From: Rhodococcus tibetensis
Lineage (GTDB): Bacteria > Actinomycetota > Actinomycetes > Mycobacteriales > Mycobacteriaceae
Direction: 5' to 3'
Length of the DNA stretch: 60,458 bases
NCBI RefSeq assembly: GCF_024438035.1
Contig: NZ_JANFQF010000029.1
Coordinates: 1 to 60,458, forward strand
Shown here: positions 28,791 through 38,736 of the stretch, one piece after another
Layout: each line of letters starts with the position of its first letter
How positions within the stretch are numbered: the stretch's first letter is position 1
Notes under the pieces: generated by a model
What the model was told of the DNA's origin: nothing
What the model saw: only the letters and a program-made list of their open reading frames with translations
Database searches by the model: none
Program-made: the position numbers and the translations under genes

Positions 28791-30085
28791 TAGATCAGGC
28801 GCCAGTCCTCGAGGCCCTCGTACAGCGGGAAGTCGGCAGCCAGCTTGGACACGCGGCCGCGCAGCGACTCGACGTCGGACGATCCGGCCAGAGCGGTACC
28901 GATGATGTCGGCGACCTCGGTGAACTGTTCGTCGCCGAACCCGCGGGACGCGAGCGCGGCGGTGCCGATGCGCAGTCCGGAGGTGACCATCGGCGGGCGC
29001 GGGTCGAACGGCACGGCGTTGCGGTTGACGGTGATGCCGACCTCGTGGAGGAGATCTTCACCCTGCTGTCCGTCGAGTTGCGAATTGCGAAGGTCGACGA
29101 GCACGAGGTGCACGTCGGTGCCGCCGGTCAGGACACTGACGCCCTTGTCGGAGACATCGGAGGCGGTCAGGCGCTCGGCGAGGATCTTCGCGCCGGTCAG
29201 CGTGCGCTGCTGACGGTCCTTGAATTCGTCGGTCCCGGCGATCTTCAGGGACACGGCCTTGGCGGCGATGGCGTGCATGAGCGGCCCGCCCTGTTGTCCG
29301 GGGAAGACGGCCGAGTTGAGCTTCTTCGCCCATTCCTGCTTGGCGAGGATCAGGCCGGAGCGGGGACCGCCGAGGGTCTTGTGGACGGTGCTCGACACGA
29401 CGTCGGCGTACGGGACGGGCGACGGGTGCAGTCCAGCCGCCACCAAGCCGGCGAAGTGCGCCATGTCGACCCACAGGTACGCACCGACCTCGTCGGCGAT
29501 CGACCGGAACGCGGCGAAGTCCTCGTGACGCGGGTACGCGGACCAGCCGGCGACGATCACTTTCGGCTGCGCGGCGACGGCGATCTTGCGGACCTCGTCC
29601 ATGTCGATGCGGTGGTCTTCCTTGCTGACCCCGTACGACTCGACCTCGTAGAGCTTGCCGGAGAAGTTCAGCTTCATACCGTGCGTGAGGTGGCCGCCGT
29701 GTGCCAGGTCGAGTCCGAGGAGCTTCTCACCCGGATTCATCAGAGCCATCAGGACGGCCGCATTGGCCTGCGCACCCGAGTGCGGCTGGACATTCGCGAA
29801 GTCGGCGCCGAACAGTTCTTTGGCACGGGTGCGTGCGAGGTCCTCGATGACGTCGACGTGCTCACACCCGCCGTAGTAGCGGCGACCGGGGTATCCCTCG
29901 GCGTACTTGTTGGTCAGCACGCTGCCCTGGGCCTGCAGCACCGCGCGGGGAACGAAGTTCTCCGAGGCGATCATTTCCAGCGTGTCGCGCTGGCGGGCCA
30001 GCTCACCAGCCATGGCCTGGGCGACTTCGGGGTCGAGTTCGGCGAGGGGGGCCGTGTTGACGTCGGTACCGGGCACAGCGGTCAT
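28790..30085 (-). CDS. glyA: Serine hydroxymethyltransferase
   Basis: 431 residues. The PLP lysine lies in [13 protein letters not shown]. Other landmarks are [17 protein letters not shown] near the N-terminus, [14 protein letters not shown], and [12 protein letters not shown]. It converts serine plus tetrahydrofolate to glycine and methylene-THF, feeding one-carbon metabolism. Homologue of Rv1093. Its stop codon is the edge of a triple-hairpin element. No glycine riboswitch is seen upstream. Confidence 0.97.
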   Translation of the reverse strand: MTAVPGTDVNTAPLAELDPEVAQAMAGELARQRDTLEMIASENFVPRAVLQAQGSVLTNKYAEGYPGRRYYGGCEHVDVIEDLARTRAKELFGADFANVQPHSGAQANAAVLMALMNPGEKLLGLDLAHGGHLTHGMKLNFSGKLYEVESYGVSKEDHRIDMDEVRKIAVAAQPKVIVAGWSAYPRHEDFAAFRSIADEVGAYLWVDMAHFAGLVAAGLHPSPVPYADVVSSTVHKTLGGPRSGLILAKQEWAKKLNSAVFPGQQGGPLMHAIAAKAVSLKIAGTDEFKDRQQRTLTGAKILAERLTASDVSDKGVSVLTGGTDVHLVLVDLRNSQLDGQQGEDLLHEVGITVNRNAVPFDPRPPMVTSGLRIGTAALASRGFGDEQFTEVADIIGTALAGSSDVESLRGRVSKLAADFPLYEGLEDWRLI

Positions 30086-30143
30086 CGAGGAATCTCCAAG
30101 CTGGATGCGGAAACGAATGCCCCCAGTCTACGAAGAACCCGGA

Positions 30144-30177
30144 AGTGCTTCTTAACCACCCATTGTTAAGAAGCACT
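30144..30177. terminator. Hairpin at end of the DUF885 gene
   Basis: A perfect 13-bp stem (AGTGCTTCTTAAC / GTTAAGAAGCACT) with an 8-nt loop covers the TAA stop of the DUF885 gene and lies before glyA on the - strand. It has no T-run. Confidence 0.6.
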
Positions 30178-31371
30178 CACGGAGCGGAGGGCACTGGGAA
30201 CGAGCGGTTCGTCGAGCAGCCGGCGGAAGCGTTCCGACCGCTCCGCACCCACTGGGACCTCCGACAGCCAGCCGCCGAGCAGGCGGTATCCCTCGACGTA
30301 GGTGCTGGTGTAGGCCCGCCACAGAGGTGAGGACAGGAATCGCAGCGACTGCCGTGCGCGCTCGGGGGTCGACAGGCTCCACCGCTGCAGGAACGCGGCG
30401 ACACCGTCCGCGCTGCGACGCTCGTCGTGCAGCATCATGGCGGCGTCCTGGCGAACACCGAGGAGCTGCCCGGAGGCCGCCGACAGGCGCTGCGCCTGCT
30501 CACCGTCGAATCGCAGTCCGAGATCGGCGTAGATTTCCTGCGCCCACAATCCCCAGTCCTTGCCGACGATGGATTCGAGCGCGAGGTCGGCAAGGCCCTC
30601 GGCCATCAGGCACTGGGGGGTGTTGACGACGAACAACGTCTGTTCCAGCTGACCCGCACCGACAAGACCGGCTTCCTTACGACAGTGCTCGGTGTGATGC
30701 CCTGGGTACGATTCGTGCGCGATGAGCCGAGGCAAGTTGGCCATGTGCTGCTTCAGGTCGGAGTTGATGGCTACCGTGGACCGGTAGTTTCCGAGGTAGT
30801 AGTTGAACCCCGACCACGGTTTGTCCCCGACCACCTCGTACTCGACGACTTCGGAGTCGGGCAGCGCGTAGTGCTCACGCACCAGGTCGCGCAGGGCACT
30901 CGAGAAAGCGGCGACACAGTCCTTCAGCCGGTCGGCCGGTATCTCGTCGCCGGCGCGATGGGCCTGTACGCGCTCGGCGAGGGGACCCGATCCGGGCAGC
31001 ACGGCGTCCATCTTGCGGTGCGCCTCGCGGTACTGCTCCTCGTCGCCCCGTTCGATGCGGACGTCGAAATAGGCCTCCACCTCGTCGACGAATCCGACGT
31101 CGTCCCCGGCGAACTTCCGCCCCGAGCACTCGAGCGCCCGCAAGTGGACGTCGAGGAACCGCGTCCGCTCGTCCGAGAAACCTGCGGACGGCAATTCCGC
31201 GCGCAGCGTCGCCGCCGTGCGTGCCAGATCCCGCGGATCCGGCCGGGGCGCGTTCTCGACCTGGCGGCGCAGCGCCGGGTCGCCGGTGTAAGCGTCGACG
31301 AATCCCTCTTCGAGCCGATCGAATCCCAGCCCGAGCAGCAGATATTCGCGAACCAACGAATCCGATTCCAT
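30166..31371 (-). CDS. DUF885-family putative zinc metalloprotein
   Basis: 401 residues. The family motif H-E-S-Y-P-G-H-H-T-E-H lies near residue 240, with a downstream EGLADLALE glutamate, a pattern typical of gluzincin-like DUF885 proteins. No signal peptide or membrane segment, so cytosolic. A peptidase role is inferred; the substrate is unknown. It lies between glyA and coaA on the - strand and is not in the mycobacterial order I remember. Confidence 0.85.
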   Translation of the reverse strand: MESDSLVREYLLLGLGFDRLEEGFVDAYTGDPALRRQVENAPRPDPRDLARTAATLRAELPSAGFSDERTRFLDVHLRALECSGRKFAGDDVGFVDEVEAYFDVRIERGDEEQYREAHRKMDAVLPGSGPLAERVQAHRAGDEIPADRLKDCVAAFSSALRDLVREHYALPDSEVVEYEVVGDKPWSGFNYYLGNYRSTVAINSDLKQHMANLPRLIAHESYPGHHTEHCRKEAGLVGAGQLEQTLFVVNTPQCLMAEGLADLALESIVGKDWGLWAQEIYADLGLRFDGEQAQRLSAASGQLLGVRQDAAMMLHDERRSADGVAAFLQRWSLSTPERARQSLRFLSSPLWRAYTSTYVEGYRLLGGWLSEVPVGAERSERFRRLLDEPLVPSALRSVSAS

Positions 31372-31540
31372 GACGATCGACCTTAGTCCGACTACCGTGT
31401 GTGTGACCCGCCGACAGCTCAGCCTGTGGCACCAAGCACAATCCGACTATGCAACCGCTACGCGCCAGCGCGACGACGACGGCCGGGATTCTGGGCGTGG
31501 ACAGCTCACTCCCCCGGCCGCTCGAGTGTGAGCGGAACTG

Positions 31541-32473
31541 ATGGCCCGGGCAAGCGAATCCAGCCCGTACGTCGAATTCGATCGGAAGCAGTGGCGCACG
31601 CTGCGGAAGTCGACTCCGCTGGTCCTGACCGAGGAGGAACTGTACGGGCTCCGAGGTCTCGGCGAGCAGATCGACCTCGAAGAGGTCGCCGAGGTGTACC
31701 TTCCGCTGTCGCGTCTGATTCACCTTCAGGTGGCTGCACGACAGCGGCTGTTCGCGGCCACCGCGACGTTCCTCGGTGAGAAGCATCCGGATCAACAGGT
31801 GCCGTTCGTGATCGGCGTCGCGGGAAGTGTCGCGGTCGGCAAGTCCACCACCGCGCGTGTCCTGCAGGCACTGCTCGCCCGCTGGGAGCATCACCCACGC
31901 GTCGACCTGGTGACCACGGACGGCTTCCTGTATTCCACCGACGAGCTGAATCGGCGCGGGATCATGCACCGCAAGGGCTTTCCGGAGAGCTACGACCGGC
32001 GCAAGCTGCTGCGGTTCGTCACCGAGGTGAAGTCGGGGGCCGAGGAAGTGGCTGCACCCGTCTACTCGCACATCTCGTACGACATCATCCCCGGCCAGTA
32101 CCATCTGATCCGGCAGCCGGACATCCTCATCATCGAGGGTCTCAACGTCTTGCAGACCGGTCCGCGCCTCATGGTCTCGGATCTGTTCGATTTCTCGATC
32201 TACGTCGACGCCCGCATCGAGGACATCGAGAACTGGTACATCCAGCGTTTTCTCGCGTTGCGGAAGACGTCGTTCGCCGACCCCGACGCGCACTTCCATC
32301 ACTACGCGGGACTGTCCGATCGGGACGCGACTGCTGCCGCGCAGGAGATCTGGCACAACATCAACCGGCCGAACCTGGTGGAGAACATTCTGCCGACGCG
32401 CCCCCGCGCCACCCTCGTGCTGCGCAAGGACGCCAATCACTCGATCAACCGGCTGCGCCTGCGCAAGCTGTAG
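31541..32473 (+). CDS. coaA: Type I pantothenate kinase
   Basis: 310 residues. The P-loop [14 protein letters not shown] lies near residue 95, followed by VTTDGFLY and [13 protein letters not shown], which bind pantothenate. It phosphorylates pantothenate, the first and controlling step of coenzyme A synthesis. Homologue of Rv1092c. Convergent with the cis-prenyl transferase gene, 22 bp apart. Confidence 0.96.
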   Translation: MARASESSPYVEFDRKQWRTLRKSTPLVLTEEELYGLRGLGEQIDLEEVAEVYLPLSRLIHLQVAARQRLFAATATFLGEKHPDQQVPFVIGVAGSVAVGKSTTARVLQALLARWEHHPRVDLVTTDGFLYSTDELNRRGIMHRKGFPESYDRRKLLRFVTEVKSGAEEVAAPVYSHISYDIIPGQYHLIRQPDILIIEGLNVLQTGPRLMVSDLFDFSIYVDARIEDIENWYIQRFLALRKTSFADPDAHFHHYAGLSDRDATAAAQEIWHNINRPNLVENILPTRPRATLVLRKDANHSINRLRLRKL

Positions 32474-32495
32474 ATGAGTGGTCGCTCGTCTCGGG

Positions 32496-33263
32496 TCAGA
32501 CGCCGAATCTGCGGTGCCGGGCCGCGTAGTCGCGCAGTGCGCGCAGGAAGTCGACCCGCCGGAACTCGGGCCAGTACGCCTCGGTGAACCAGATCTCGGA
32601 GTATGCGCTCTGCCATAACAGGAACCCTGACAGCCGCTGTTCGCCCGACGTGCGGATCACCAGATCAGGGTCCGGTTGGCCCGACGTGTAGAGGTGCCCG
32701 TCGATGCCTTCGACTGTGATCGACTTGACCAACTCGTCGCCGGACAAACCCGCGAGTAGCTTTTCGCACAGCAGCGACTGGACGGCGTCGGCGATCTCCT
32801 GCCGGCCGCCGTAGCCGATCGCGACGTTGACATGCGTGCCCGTTCGGCCCTCGGTCCGCTCCGCCGCCTCCCGCAACCGGCGCGACTGCTCGGCGGGTAG
32901 CAGGTCGAGCGCGCCGACGATCTTCACGCTCCAGTTCTTGTCCGGTCCGGAGATCTCTTCGACGACGTCGGTGATGATCTCGAGGAGGGTGTCGAGTTCC
33001 TCCGCGTCGCGGCGCAGATTTTCGGTGGAGAGCAGATAGATGGTGGCCATCTCGATGCCCGCGGCATCACACCATCCCAGCATCTCGGAAATCTTGAGGG
33101 CACCCATCCGGTGTCCGTGACTGACGTCGGTGAAGCCGTTCTCGCGGGCCCATCTACGGTTGCCGTCGCACATGACCGCTATGTGCCGAGGGTGCTGCAG
33201 ACCTTCGAGCCGCGCGAGCAGCCGTCGCTCGTAGATGCTGTACAGCAGTCCTCGCGCACTCAC
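32496..33263 (-). CDS. Short-chain Z-isoprenyl diphosphate synthase (Rv1086-like, UppS family)
   Basis: 255 residues from the GTG at 33263, where similarity to Rv1086 begins (LLYSIYERRL). Core motifs are HIAVMCDGNRRWAR (catalytic Asp), YLLSTENLRRD, VAIGYGGRQE and DLVIRTSGEQRLSGFLLWQ. Rv1086 makes (2Z,6E)-farnesyl diphosphate, a precursor of decaprenyl phosphate for cell-wall arabinogalactan. I infer the same product because the gene holds the same position. The frame is open upstream but lacks a domain there. Confidence 0.9.
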   Translation of the reverse strand: MSARGLLYSIYERRLLARLEGLQHPRHIAVMCDGNRRWARENGFTDVSHGHRMGALKISEMLGWCDAAGIEMATIYLLSTENLRRDAEELDTLLEIITDVVEEISGPDKNWSVKIVGALDLLPAEQSRRLREAAERTEGRTGTHVNVAIGYGGRQEIADAVQSLLCEKLLAGLSGDELVKSITVEGIDGHLYTSGQPDPDLVIRTSGEQRLSGFLLWQSAYSEIWFTEAYWPEFRRVDFLRALRDYAARHRRFGV

Positions 33264-33423
33264 CGGGAGATCACCATGACAGCCAAGACTACGCCGCTCG
33301 GATCGTGATTCGCGACGGCGGTCACAGGTGCTGCAACGTGCTCCTACCGACGGGTACGCTCTTCTCACATGCGAACCTACGGTTCCGTAGGTTCGAGTCG
33401 CGAACAACGAGAAGGGGTGTCCT

Positions 33424-34095
33424 GTGACAGCTTTCGGACTCGACGAGCTCCCGGTCAAGCCACGTCTGCGGGGGTGGATTCACCTGTGGGCGTTCGGTGT
33501 CTCGGTCATCGCCGGACTGGTCCTGGTCCTCGTGTCCGGACTGCGGGTGTCGGGCGAAGCGGCCGTCGCCACAGCCGTCTACAGCATCACTGTGTGCGGC
33601 GTGTTCGGAGTGAGCGCCACCTATCACCGCGTGCACTGGAAGACCCAGTCCGCCCGCACGTGGATGAAACGGGCGGATCACTCGATGATCTTCCTGTTCA
33701 TCGCGGGCAGCTACACGCCATTCGGGCTGCTGGGACTGCCGTCCGACACCGGGCGCACCCTGCTGATCGTCGTGTGGTCCGGCGCACTCGCCGGCGTGGC
33801 ACTGAAGATGCTGTGGCCGACGGCTCCGCGGTGGGTCGGTGTTCCGCTCTACCTTCTCCTGGGCTGGGCGATCGTTCCGGTGGCACCGCAGTTGACGTCC
33901 GAGGTGGGTGTCCTGCCCATGGTGTTGCTGCTCATCGGTGGCATCCTCTACTCGGTGGGCGCCATCCTGTATGCCACCAAGTGGCCGAATCCCTGGCCGA
34001 ACACCTTCGGCCACCACGAGTTCTTCCATGCCGCCACGGTGATCGCGGCGTTGTGTCACTACATCGCCGTCTGGCTGGTCGTATTCGGCGGGTAG
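33424..34095 (+). CDS. Hemolysin III / TrhA family membrane protein (PAQR-like)
   Basis: 223 residues with seven transmembrane segments. Conserved metal-ligand-type residues appear in SATYHRVHW, DHSMIFLFIAGSYTPF and HHEFFHAATVIAALCHY. GTG start with GAGAAGG upstream. Members affect membrane lipid homeostasis; the hemolysin name is historical. It matches Rv1085c. It ends directly against the DUF255 gene with no gap. Confidence 0.92.
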   Translation: MTAFGLDELPVKPRLRGWIHLWAFGVSVIAGLVLVLVSGLRVSGEAAVATAVYSITVCGVFGVSATYHRVHWKTQSARTWMKRADHSMIFLFIAGSYTPFGLLGLPSDTGRTLLIVVWSGALAGVALKMLWPTAPRWVGVPLYLLLGWAIVPVAPQLTSEVGVLPMVLLLIGGILYSVGAILYATKWPNPWPNTFGHHEFFHAATVIAALCHYIAVWLVVFGG

Positions 34096-36111
34096 CTACC
34101 GGCTGAGCGCGTCGGCCAGGTCGCCGACAGTCGACACCGGCCGATCGCAGGCGAAACCGCGGCACACGTAGGCTGCCGGATCGCCTTCGACCAGCGGCCG
34201 GTCCGCGAGCAGCGGAGACGAATCCGGTGTGCCGCCGACCACCACCGCACCACCCGGCGCCAGTCGGCGTGCCGCATCCAGCAGCCCGGTCTCGCCGTTC
34301 GTGGCCACCGCCACCTGCAGGGGTCCTCGCACCGACGCCTCGGCTACGGCAAGCCAGTGCCCCGCCGACCTCGGCGCCCGTTCGAGCAGCAGAGCCACCC
34401 GATCGAGTGACGCAGCCGCAGCGGCGCCGTAGTGCGCCGAGACGTCCACGTCCGCGACAGCCGCTGCAGTGAGCAGCGCTTCCGCCAGGCACGAGGAACC
34501 GGACGGGGTGGCGCCGTCGACCGGGTCGCGTGGACGAGTCACCAGGGTTTCGGCGTCATCGGCCGTGTCGAACCAGCTGCCTGGCTGCTCGGGATCCGCG
34601 AAGTGCCGCAGGGCGCGGTCCAGCAGGACTTCGGCAGGTTCGAGCCATCCGGTATCACCCGTCGCCTGGAACAGCGCGAGGAGTCCGGTGGCGAGGCACG
34701 CATAATCCTCCAGGACACCGACGGGTTCACCCACCACCGACCCAAGCGAGGCACGGCGCAGGCGACCGTCGAGAACGTGCAGGTCCAGCACTGCCCGGGC
34801 GCAATCGGCAGCCGCGGAAATCCACTCCGGCCTACCGAGTCCGGCACCGGCCTCGGCCAGCGCAGTGATGGCCATCCCATTCCAGGCGGTGACCACCTTG
34901 TCATCGCGGCCGGGCTGCGGCCTGGTCGCCCGGTGGGCGAAGAGTGCATTCCGCACGCGATGCCATCGATCCCAGTCGTCCGGATCCTTCAGGAGTTGCA
35001 GCACCGACGCGCCTTCTTCGAATGTTCCGTCAGGTGTCACGGTCAGCACGTGTGACGCCCATTCGCCGTCCTCGGCCCCCAGCACCTCGACGAGCTGTGC
35101 GGGCGTCCATACATAGGTAGAGCCTTCGACGCCCTCCGTGTCGGCGTCGAGCGCAGACGCGAACGAGCCGTTCTCGGTGCGCAGATCGCGGAGCAAGAAC
35201 CGGGCGGTCTCCTCGGTGACGCGAATCGCCTGCTCCGAACCCGTTCGCCGACCGAGATGCGCGTATACGCGCAGGAGCTGAGCGTTGTCGTAGAGCATCT
35301 TCTCGAAGTGCGGCACAACCCATTCGGCGTCCACCGAATACCGAGCGAACCCGCCACCGAGCTGGTCATAGATCCCACCACGTGCCATCGCGGACGCCGT
35401 GCGCTCCACCGCCTCGAGTACCTTTGAGTTTCCGGAACGCTCGTAGGTGCGGAGCAAGCCCTCGAGCAGTGCGGATGGCGGAAACTTGGGTGCGCCGCCG
35501 AACCCGCCACGCAGGGTGTCCTCGTCCTTCAGGACGGCGATCGCGGCAGCGTCCAGGAGCGCGGCATCCACTGCGACATCGGCCGTGGGTATGCCGCCGG
35601 CCCCGCGGCGTAGTTCCGTGGCCACCGACTCCGCGGCGTTGTCGACGTCGCTGCGCCGATCCCGCCAGGTGTCGGCGATGGCGCCGAGTAGCTGGGTGAA
35701 CGACGGCATTCCGCCACGCGGCGCGGGCGGGTAATAGGTACCGCAGTAGAACGGTGCACCGCCGGGTGTGAGGAAGCACGTCATCGGCCAGCCGCCCTGG
35801 CCCGTCATCGCGACGGTCGCGTTCATGTACACGGCGTCGAGGTCGGGCCGCTCCTCGCGGTCGACCTTGATGCACACGAAGTGCTCGTTCATCAGCGATG
35901 CGACGGCGTCGTCCTCGAACGACTCGTGCGCCATCACATGACACCAGTGGCACGCCGAGTACCCGATCGACAGCAGAATCGGCACGTCACGCCTGCGCGC
36001 CCAGTCGATGGCCTCCGGACCCCACTGCTGCCAGTGAACCGGGTTGTCGGCGTGCTGCCGCAGATAGGGGCTGGTGGACCCGCCGAGTGCGTTGTGTGCG
36101 AGTGGGTCCAT
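34096..36111 (-). CDS. DUF255 (YyaL-like) thioredoxin-domain protein
   Basis: 671 residues. The N-terminal thioredoxin-like domain has ACHWCHVMAHESFEDD with the CxxC pair, then KVDREERPDLDAVY. Residues ~180-670 form an alpha/alpha-barrel-like region (GGIYDQLGGGFARYSVD, HFEKMLYDNAQLL) similar to N-acylglucosamine epimerase folds. Homologue of Rv1084. Function unproven; a redox-linked sugar enzyme has been suggested for the family. Confidence 0.92.
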   Translation of the reverse strand: MDPLAHNALGGSTSPYLRQHADNPVHWQQWGPEAIDWARRRDVPILLSIGYSACHWCHVMAHESFEDDAVASLMNEHFVCIKVDREERPDLDAVYMNATVAMTGQGGWPMTCFLTPGGAPFYCGTYYPPAPRGGMPSFTQLLGAIADTWRDRRSDVDNAAESVATELRRGAGGIPTADVAVDAALLDAAAIAVLKDEDTLRGGFGGAPKFPPSALLEGLLRTYERSGNSKVLEAVERTASAMARGGIYDQLGGGFARYSVDAEWVVPHFEKMLYDNAQLLRVYAHLGRRTGSEQAIRVTEETARFLLRDLRTENGSFASALDADTEGVEGSTYVWTPAQLVEVLGAEDGEWASHVLTVTPDGTFEEGASVLQLLKDPDDWDRWHRVRNALFAHRATRPQPGRDDKVVTAWNGMAITALAEAGAGLGRPEWISAAADCARAVLDLHVLDGRLRRASLGSVVGEPVGVLEDYACLATGLLALFQATGDTGWLEPAEVLLDRALRHFADPEQPGSWFDTADDAETLVTRPRDPVDGATPSGSSCLAEALLTAAAVADVDVSAHYGAAAAASLDRVALLLERAPRSAGHWLAVAEASVRGPLQVAVATNGETGLLDAARRLAPGGAVVVGGTPDSSPLLADRPLVEGDPAAYVCRGFACDRPVSTVGDLADALSR

Positions 36112-36128
36112 GTCCAGCTCCTCTTCGA

Positions 36129-36449
36129 CTACTTCTGCAGTTTCGGTGGATTGTCGGTGGGCCCGGAGGGTCCGCTCGTGGTCCCGTTGTCACCGTGCAG
36201 TGCGCCCCGATCGGTGCCCTCGTCGGCTTCCTGATCGGGTTCGGGATGGTCTGGTTCGAAGGTCTCGGGCAGATTCTTCAGCTGCTTGTTCATCGACCGC
36301 ACCAGAAGTACCACTCCCGCCAGCAGTGCGAGGATGACCACCAGACCGATGGGCGAGGCCTTGCCGAATTCGGGGCCGGACGGGCTGCTGGGCGTCTGCG
36401 CCAGCAGATCTACCGCCCCGGCGACGACGCCGACCGTCAACGACATCAC
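36129..36449 (-). CDS. Small single-pass membrane protein (Rv1083-like)
   Basis: 106 residues with one hydrophobic helix (~32-50, [17 protein letters not shown]) preceded by a short outside segment and followed by an acidic, low-complexity cytosolic tail. Its start overlaps the stop of mca by 4 bp, so it is coupled to it; the same pair exists in mycobacteria. Function unknown. Confidence 0.85.
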   Translation of the reverse strand: MMSLTVGVVAGAVDLLAQTPSSPSGPEFGKASPIGLVVILALLAGVVLLVRSMNKQLKNLPETFEPDHPEPDQEADEGTDRGALHGDNGTTSGPSGPTDNPPKLQK

Positions 36450-37324
36450 TTCGACTCGTCCTCGTGGACGCCCGCGAACAGATCGTTCTCGGGAATGGAG
36501 GTGGTGACCCGGGTCTTGGCGAGTTCGAACTCTTCGGTCGGCCAGATCTTCTGCTGGATCTCGAGCGGGACCGCGAAGAACGAACCGTTGGGGTCGATCT
36601 GCGTCGCGTGAGCGCGCAGGGCGTCGTCCCGCTGCGGGAAGTAGTCGCCGCAGATGATCTGAGTGGTGACGCGCGCCATCAGATCACCCTGTTCGGTCTT
36701 CCACTTCTTGAGCCACTCCGCCATCGGGAACTCTTCGCCGCGGCGTTCGTACTCCTCCTGGAACTGCAGAAGGCGTTTGCGGATGAACCCGTGCGAGTAG
36801 TAAATCTTCTGCACCCTCCACGGCTCGCCCGCGTCGGGGAACTGCTGCGGGTCGGCGGCCGCCTCGTAGGCAGCCATCGATACCTCGTGGCAGCGGATGT
36901 GATCGGGATGCGGGTAGCCGCCGTTCTCGTCGTACGTCGTCATGACGTGAGGGCGGAACTCGCGGATGGCCCGGACCAGAGCTTCGGTGGACACCTCGAG
37001 CGGGACCAGCGCGAAGCATCCTTCGGGCAGCGGCGGCAGCGGGTCGCCCTCGGGCAGCCCCGAGTCGATGAACCCCAGCCACTGATGCTGGACACCGAGG
37101 ATGCGGGCCGCTTCGGCCATTTCCTCGATGCGAACCTCATGGATGCGGTCGCGCACGCCGGGCACGTCCATCGCCGGATTGAGGATGTCGCCGCGTTCAC
37201 CACCGGTCAACGTCACGACCCGCACTTCGTTGCCCTCGGCGGCGTAACGGGCCATCGTCGCCGCACCCTTGCTCGACTCGTCGTCGGGATGGGCATGGAC
37301 GGCCATGAGACGGAATCCGCTCAC
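36446..37324 (-). CDS. mca: Mycothiol S-conjugate amidase
   Basis: 292 residues. The LmbE-type zinc motifs are AHPDDES near the N-terminus and HPDH ([12 protein letters not shown]). [16 protein letters not shown] and the C-terminal TEEFELA match Mca rather than MshB. It cleaves mycothiol conjugates of toxins, releasing mercapturates for export, and is a hallmark of actinomycetes. The GTG at 37324 aligns with the start of mycobacterial Mca and has GAGGTGA about eight bases upstream. Confidence 0.95.
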   Translation of the reverse strand: MSGFRLMAVHAHPDDESSKGAATMARYAAEGNEVRVVTLTGGERGDILNPAMDVPGVRDRIHEVRIEEMAEAARILGVQHQWLGFIDSGLPEGDPLPPLPEGCFALVPLEVSTEALVRAIREFRPHVMTTYDENGGYPHPDHIRCHEVSMAAYEAAADPQQFPDAGEPWRVQKIYYSHGFIRKRLLQFQEEYERRGEEFPMAEWLKKWKTEQGDLMARVTTQIICGDYFPQRDDALRAHATQIDPNGSFFAVPLEIQQKIWPTEEFELAKTRVTTSIPENDLFAGVHEDESK

Positions 37325-37512
37325 GTAATCGTTCACCTCAACTTCGCCAGTAGCCGTTGCCGGCTTGTTCGTGTCGCACGCTCTCGTACTCCGCCATCGC
37401 TGACGGCGGACGGACGCACATCCTCTATAGTTCCACCCGATAGTTCCGCTTGCAGCCGTGACCCCGCTCGAGTGCTGGAAGCCACGAGGAACTGGAGCGG
37501 TGTGAGAGCAGA

Positions 37513-37941
37513 GTGATGACGAGAACGCTTCCCCCCGGCCGATACGCAGCCGCGGCAAAGCCTGCGCGGCCGAGGCGCTGGCTCGCATGGGTGCTCGGAG
37601 CGGCCGTCGTGGTGATCGGGGTGATCGTGGCTCTCTCCGCCTACGACAGGTTCACGGTTTCCGACATCGACAGCGAGGCCACATCGTTCGACCTGGTCGA
37701 CGATTCGCGCCTCGACATCACGTTCACCGTCACTCGTGACGACCCGTCGCGGCCGGGAGTATGCATCGTCCGCGCGCGGTCCAAGGACGGTTCCGAGACG
37801 GGACGCCGCGAGGTCTACATCGCCGCGGGTCCTGACCAGACGGTGAAGATCACCGCACCCGTCTACACGTCCCAGCCGCCGGCCATGGGTGATATTTACG
37901 GGTGCAGCCTGGACGTTCCCGCGTATCTCACCGGCGGTTGA
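37513..37941 (+). CDS. DUF4307 membrane-anchored protein (Rv1081c-like)
   Basis: 142 residues, one transmembrane helix (~28-46, [20 protein letters not shown]) after a basic N-terminus; the extracytoplasmic part has a conserved [36 protein letters not shown] at 37513 or ATG at 37516. Between mca and greA as in mycobacteria. Function unknown. Confidence 0.88.
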   Translation: MMTRTLPPGRYAAAAKPARPRRWLAWVLGAAVVVIGVIVALSAYDRFTVSDIDSEATSFDLVDDSRLDITFTVTRDDPSRPGVCIVRARSKDGSETGRREVYIAAGPDQTVKITAPVYTSQPPAMGDIYGCSLDVPAYLTGG

Positions 37942-38000
37942 CCCCGTCGCTTCCCGAGCGACCGTTCGGCTTCTCCGGCAGTTCCCACCTCCGATCGTGC

Positions 38001-38041
38001 TAGAATCGGCTGATACACGGTTCCGGTTTGGAACCGTGTAT
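38001..38041 (+). promoter_or_regulatory. Possible greA promoter -10 box with immediate 5' stem-loop
   Basis: TAGAAT (38001-38006) resembles a -10 box. Seven bases later a perfect 12-bp stem, ATACACGGTTCC / GGAACCGTGTAT (38013-38024 with 38030-38041), begins about where transcription would start. No clear -35 box. The leader would be ~150 nt before greA. Confidence 0.45.
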
Positions 38042-38169
38042 TGCTGCATTGGCGGCAAGGTGGATCTGCGTTCGGCCCCGGCCGGCTGATCCACGGAGCC
38101 GTTGATCACTGCTGTTGCAGTGGTCTGTCGAGGGAGCCCGGGGGCTCCAACTACGAGGGAGTGATCGAG

Positions 38170-38664
38170 ATGACCGAGACCCAGGTGACCTGGCTGACCC
38201 AGGAGTCACATGACAGGCTCAAGAGCGAACTCGACCAACTCATTGCCAATCGCCCCGTCATCGCCGCCGAGATCAACGAGCGACGCGAAGAGGGCGACCT
38301 GAAGGAGAACGGTGGCTACCACGCGGCCCGCGAAGAGCAGGGCCAGCAGGAGGCACGTATCCGCCAGCTCCAGGAGTTGCTGAACAGCGCGAAGGTCGGC
38401 GAGGCACCCACCCAGTCCGGCGTGGCGTTGCCCGGCTCGGTGGTGAAGGTCTACTACGACGGCGACGAGAAGGACACCGAGACGTTCCTCATTGCCACTC
38501 GCGAAGAGGGCGCACGCGACAACAAGCTCGAGGTCTACTCCCCCAACTCACCGTTGGGCGGGGCCCTGCTCGAGGCCAAGGTCGGCGAGACCCGCGAGTA
38601 CACGCTGCCCAACGGCAGCAGCATGAAGGTGACGCTCGTCAGCGCGGAGCCCTACCACAGCTGA
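38170..38664 (+). CDS. greA: Transcription elongation factor GreA
   Basis: 164 residues. The N-terminal coiled coil carries the tip motif [18 protein letters not shown], whose acidic residues enter the RNA polymerase secondary channel to stimulate cleavage of backtracked RNA. The C-terminal FKBP-like domain has [14 protein letters not shown] at 38170 preceded by GAGGGAG. A canonical terminator follows. Confidence 0.97.
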   Translation: MTETQVTWLTQESHDRLKSELDQLIANRPVIAAEINERREEGDLKENGGYHAAREEQGQQEARIRQLQELLNSAKVGEAPTQSGVALPGSVVKVYYDGDEKDTETFLIATREEGARDNKLEVYSPNSPLGGALLEAKVGETREYTLPNGSSMKVTLVSAEPYHS

Positions 38665-38684
38665 TATCGGCTCTGTTTCACAGA

Positions 38685-38721
38685 ACTCCGGTCCGGGCGA
38701 GACGCCCGGACCGGAGTTTTT
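38685..38721 (+). terminator. Rho-independent terminator of greA
   Basis: A perfect 15-bp stem (ACTCCGGTCCGGGCG / CGCCCGGACCGGAGT) with AGA loop is followed by a short T-run. This is the clearest intrinsic terminator in the window. Confidence 0.92.
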
Positions 38722-38736
38722 GCGTAGCGGATCGGC

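Noticed and set aside
30086..30143. Glycine riboswitch before glyA
   Set aside because: The space to the upstream gene is short and lacks the conserved aptamer core.
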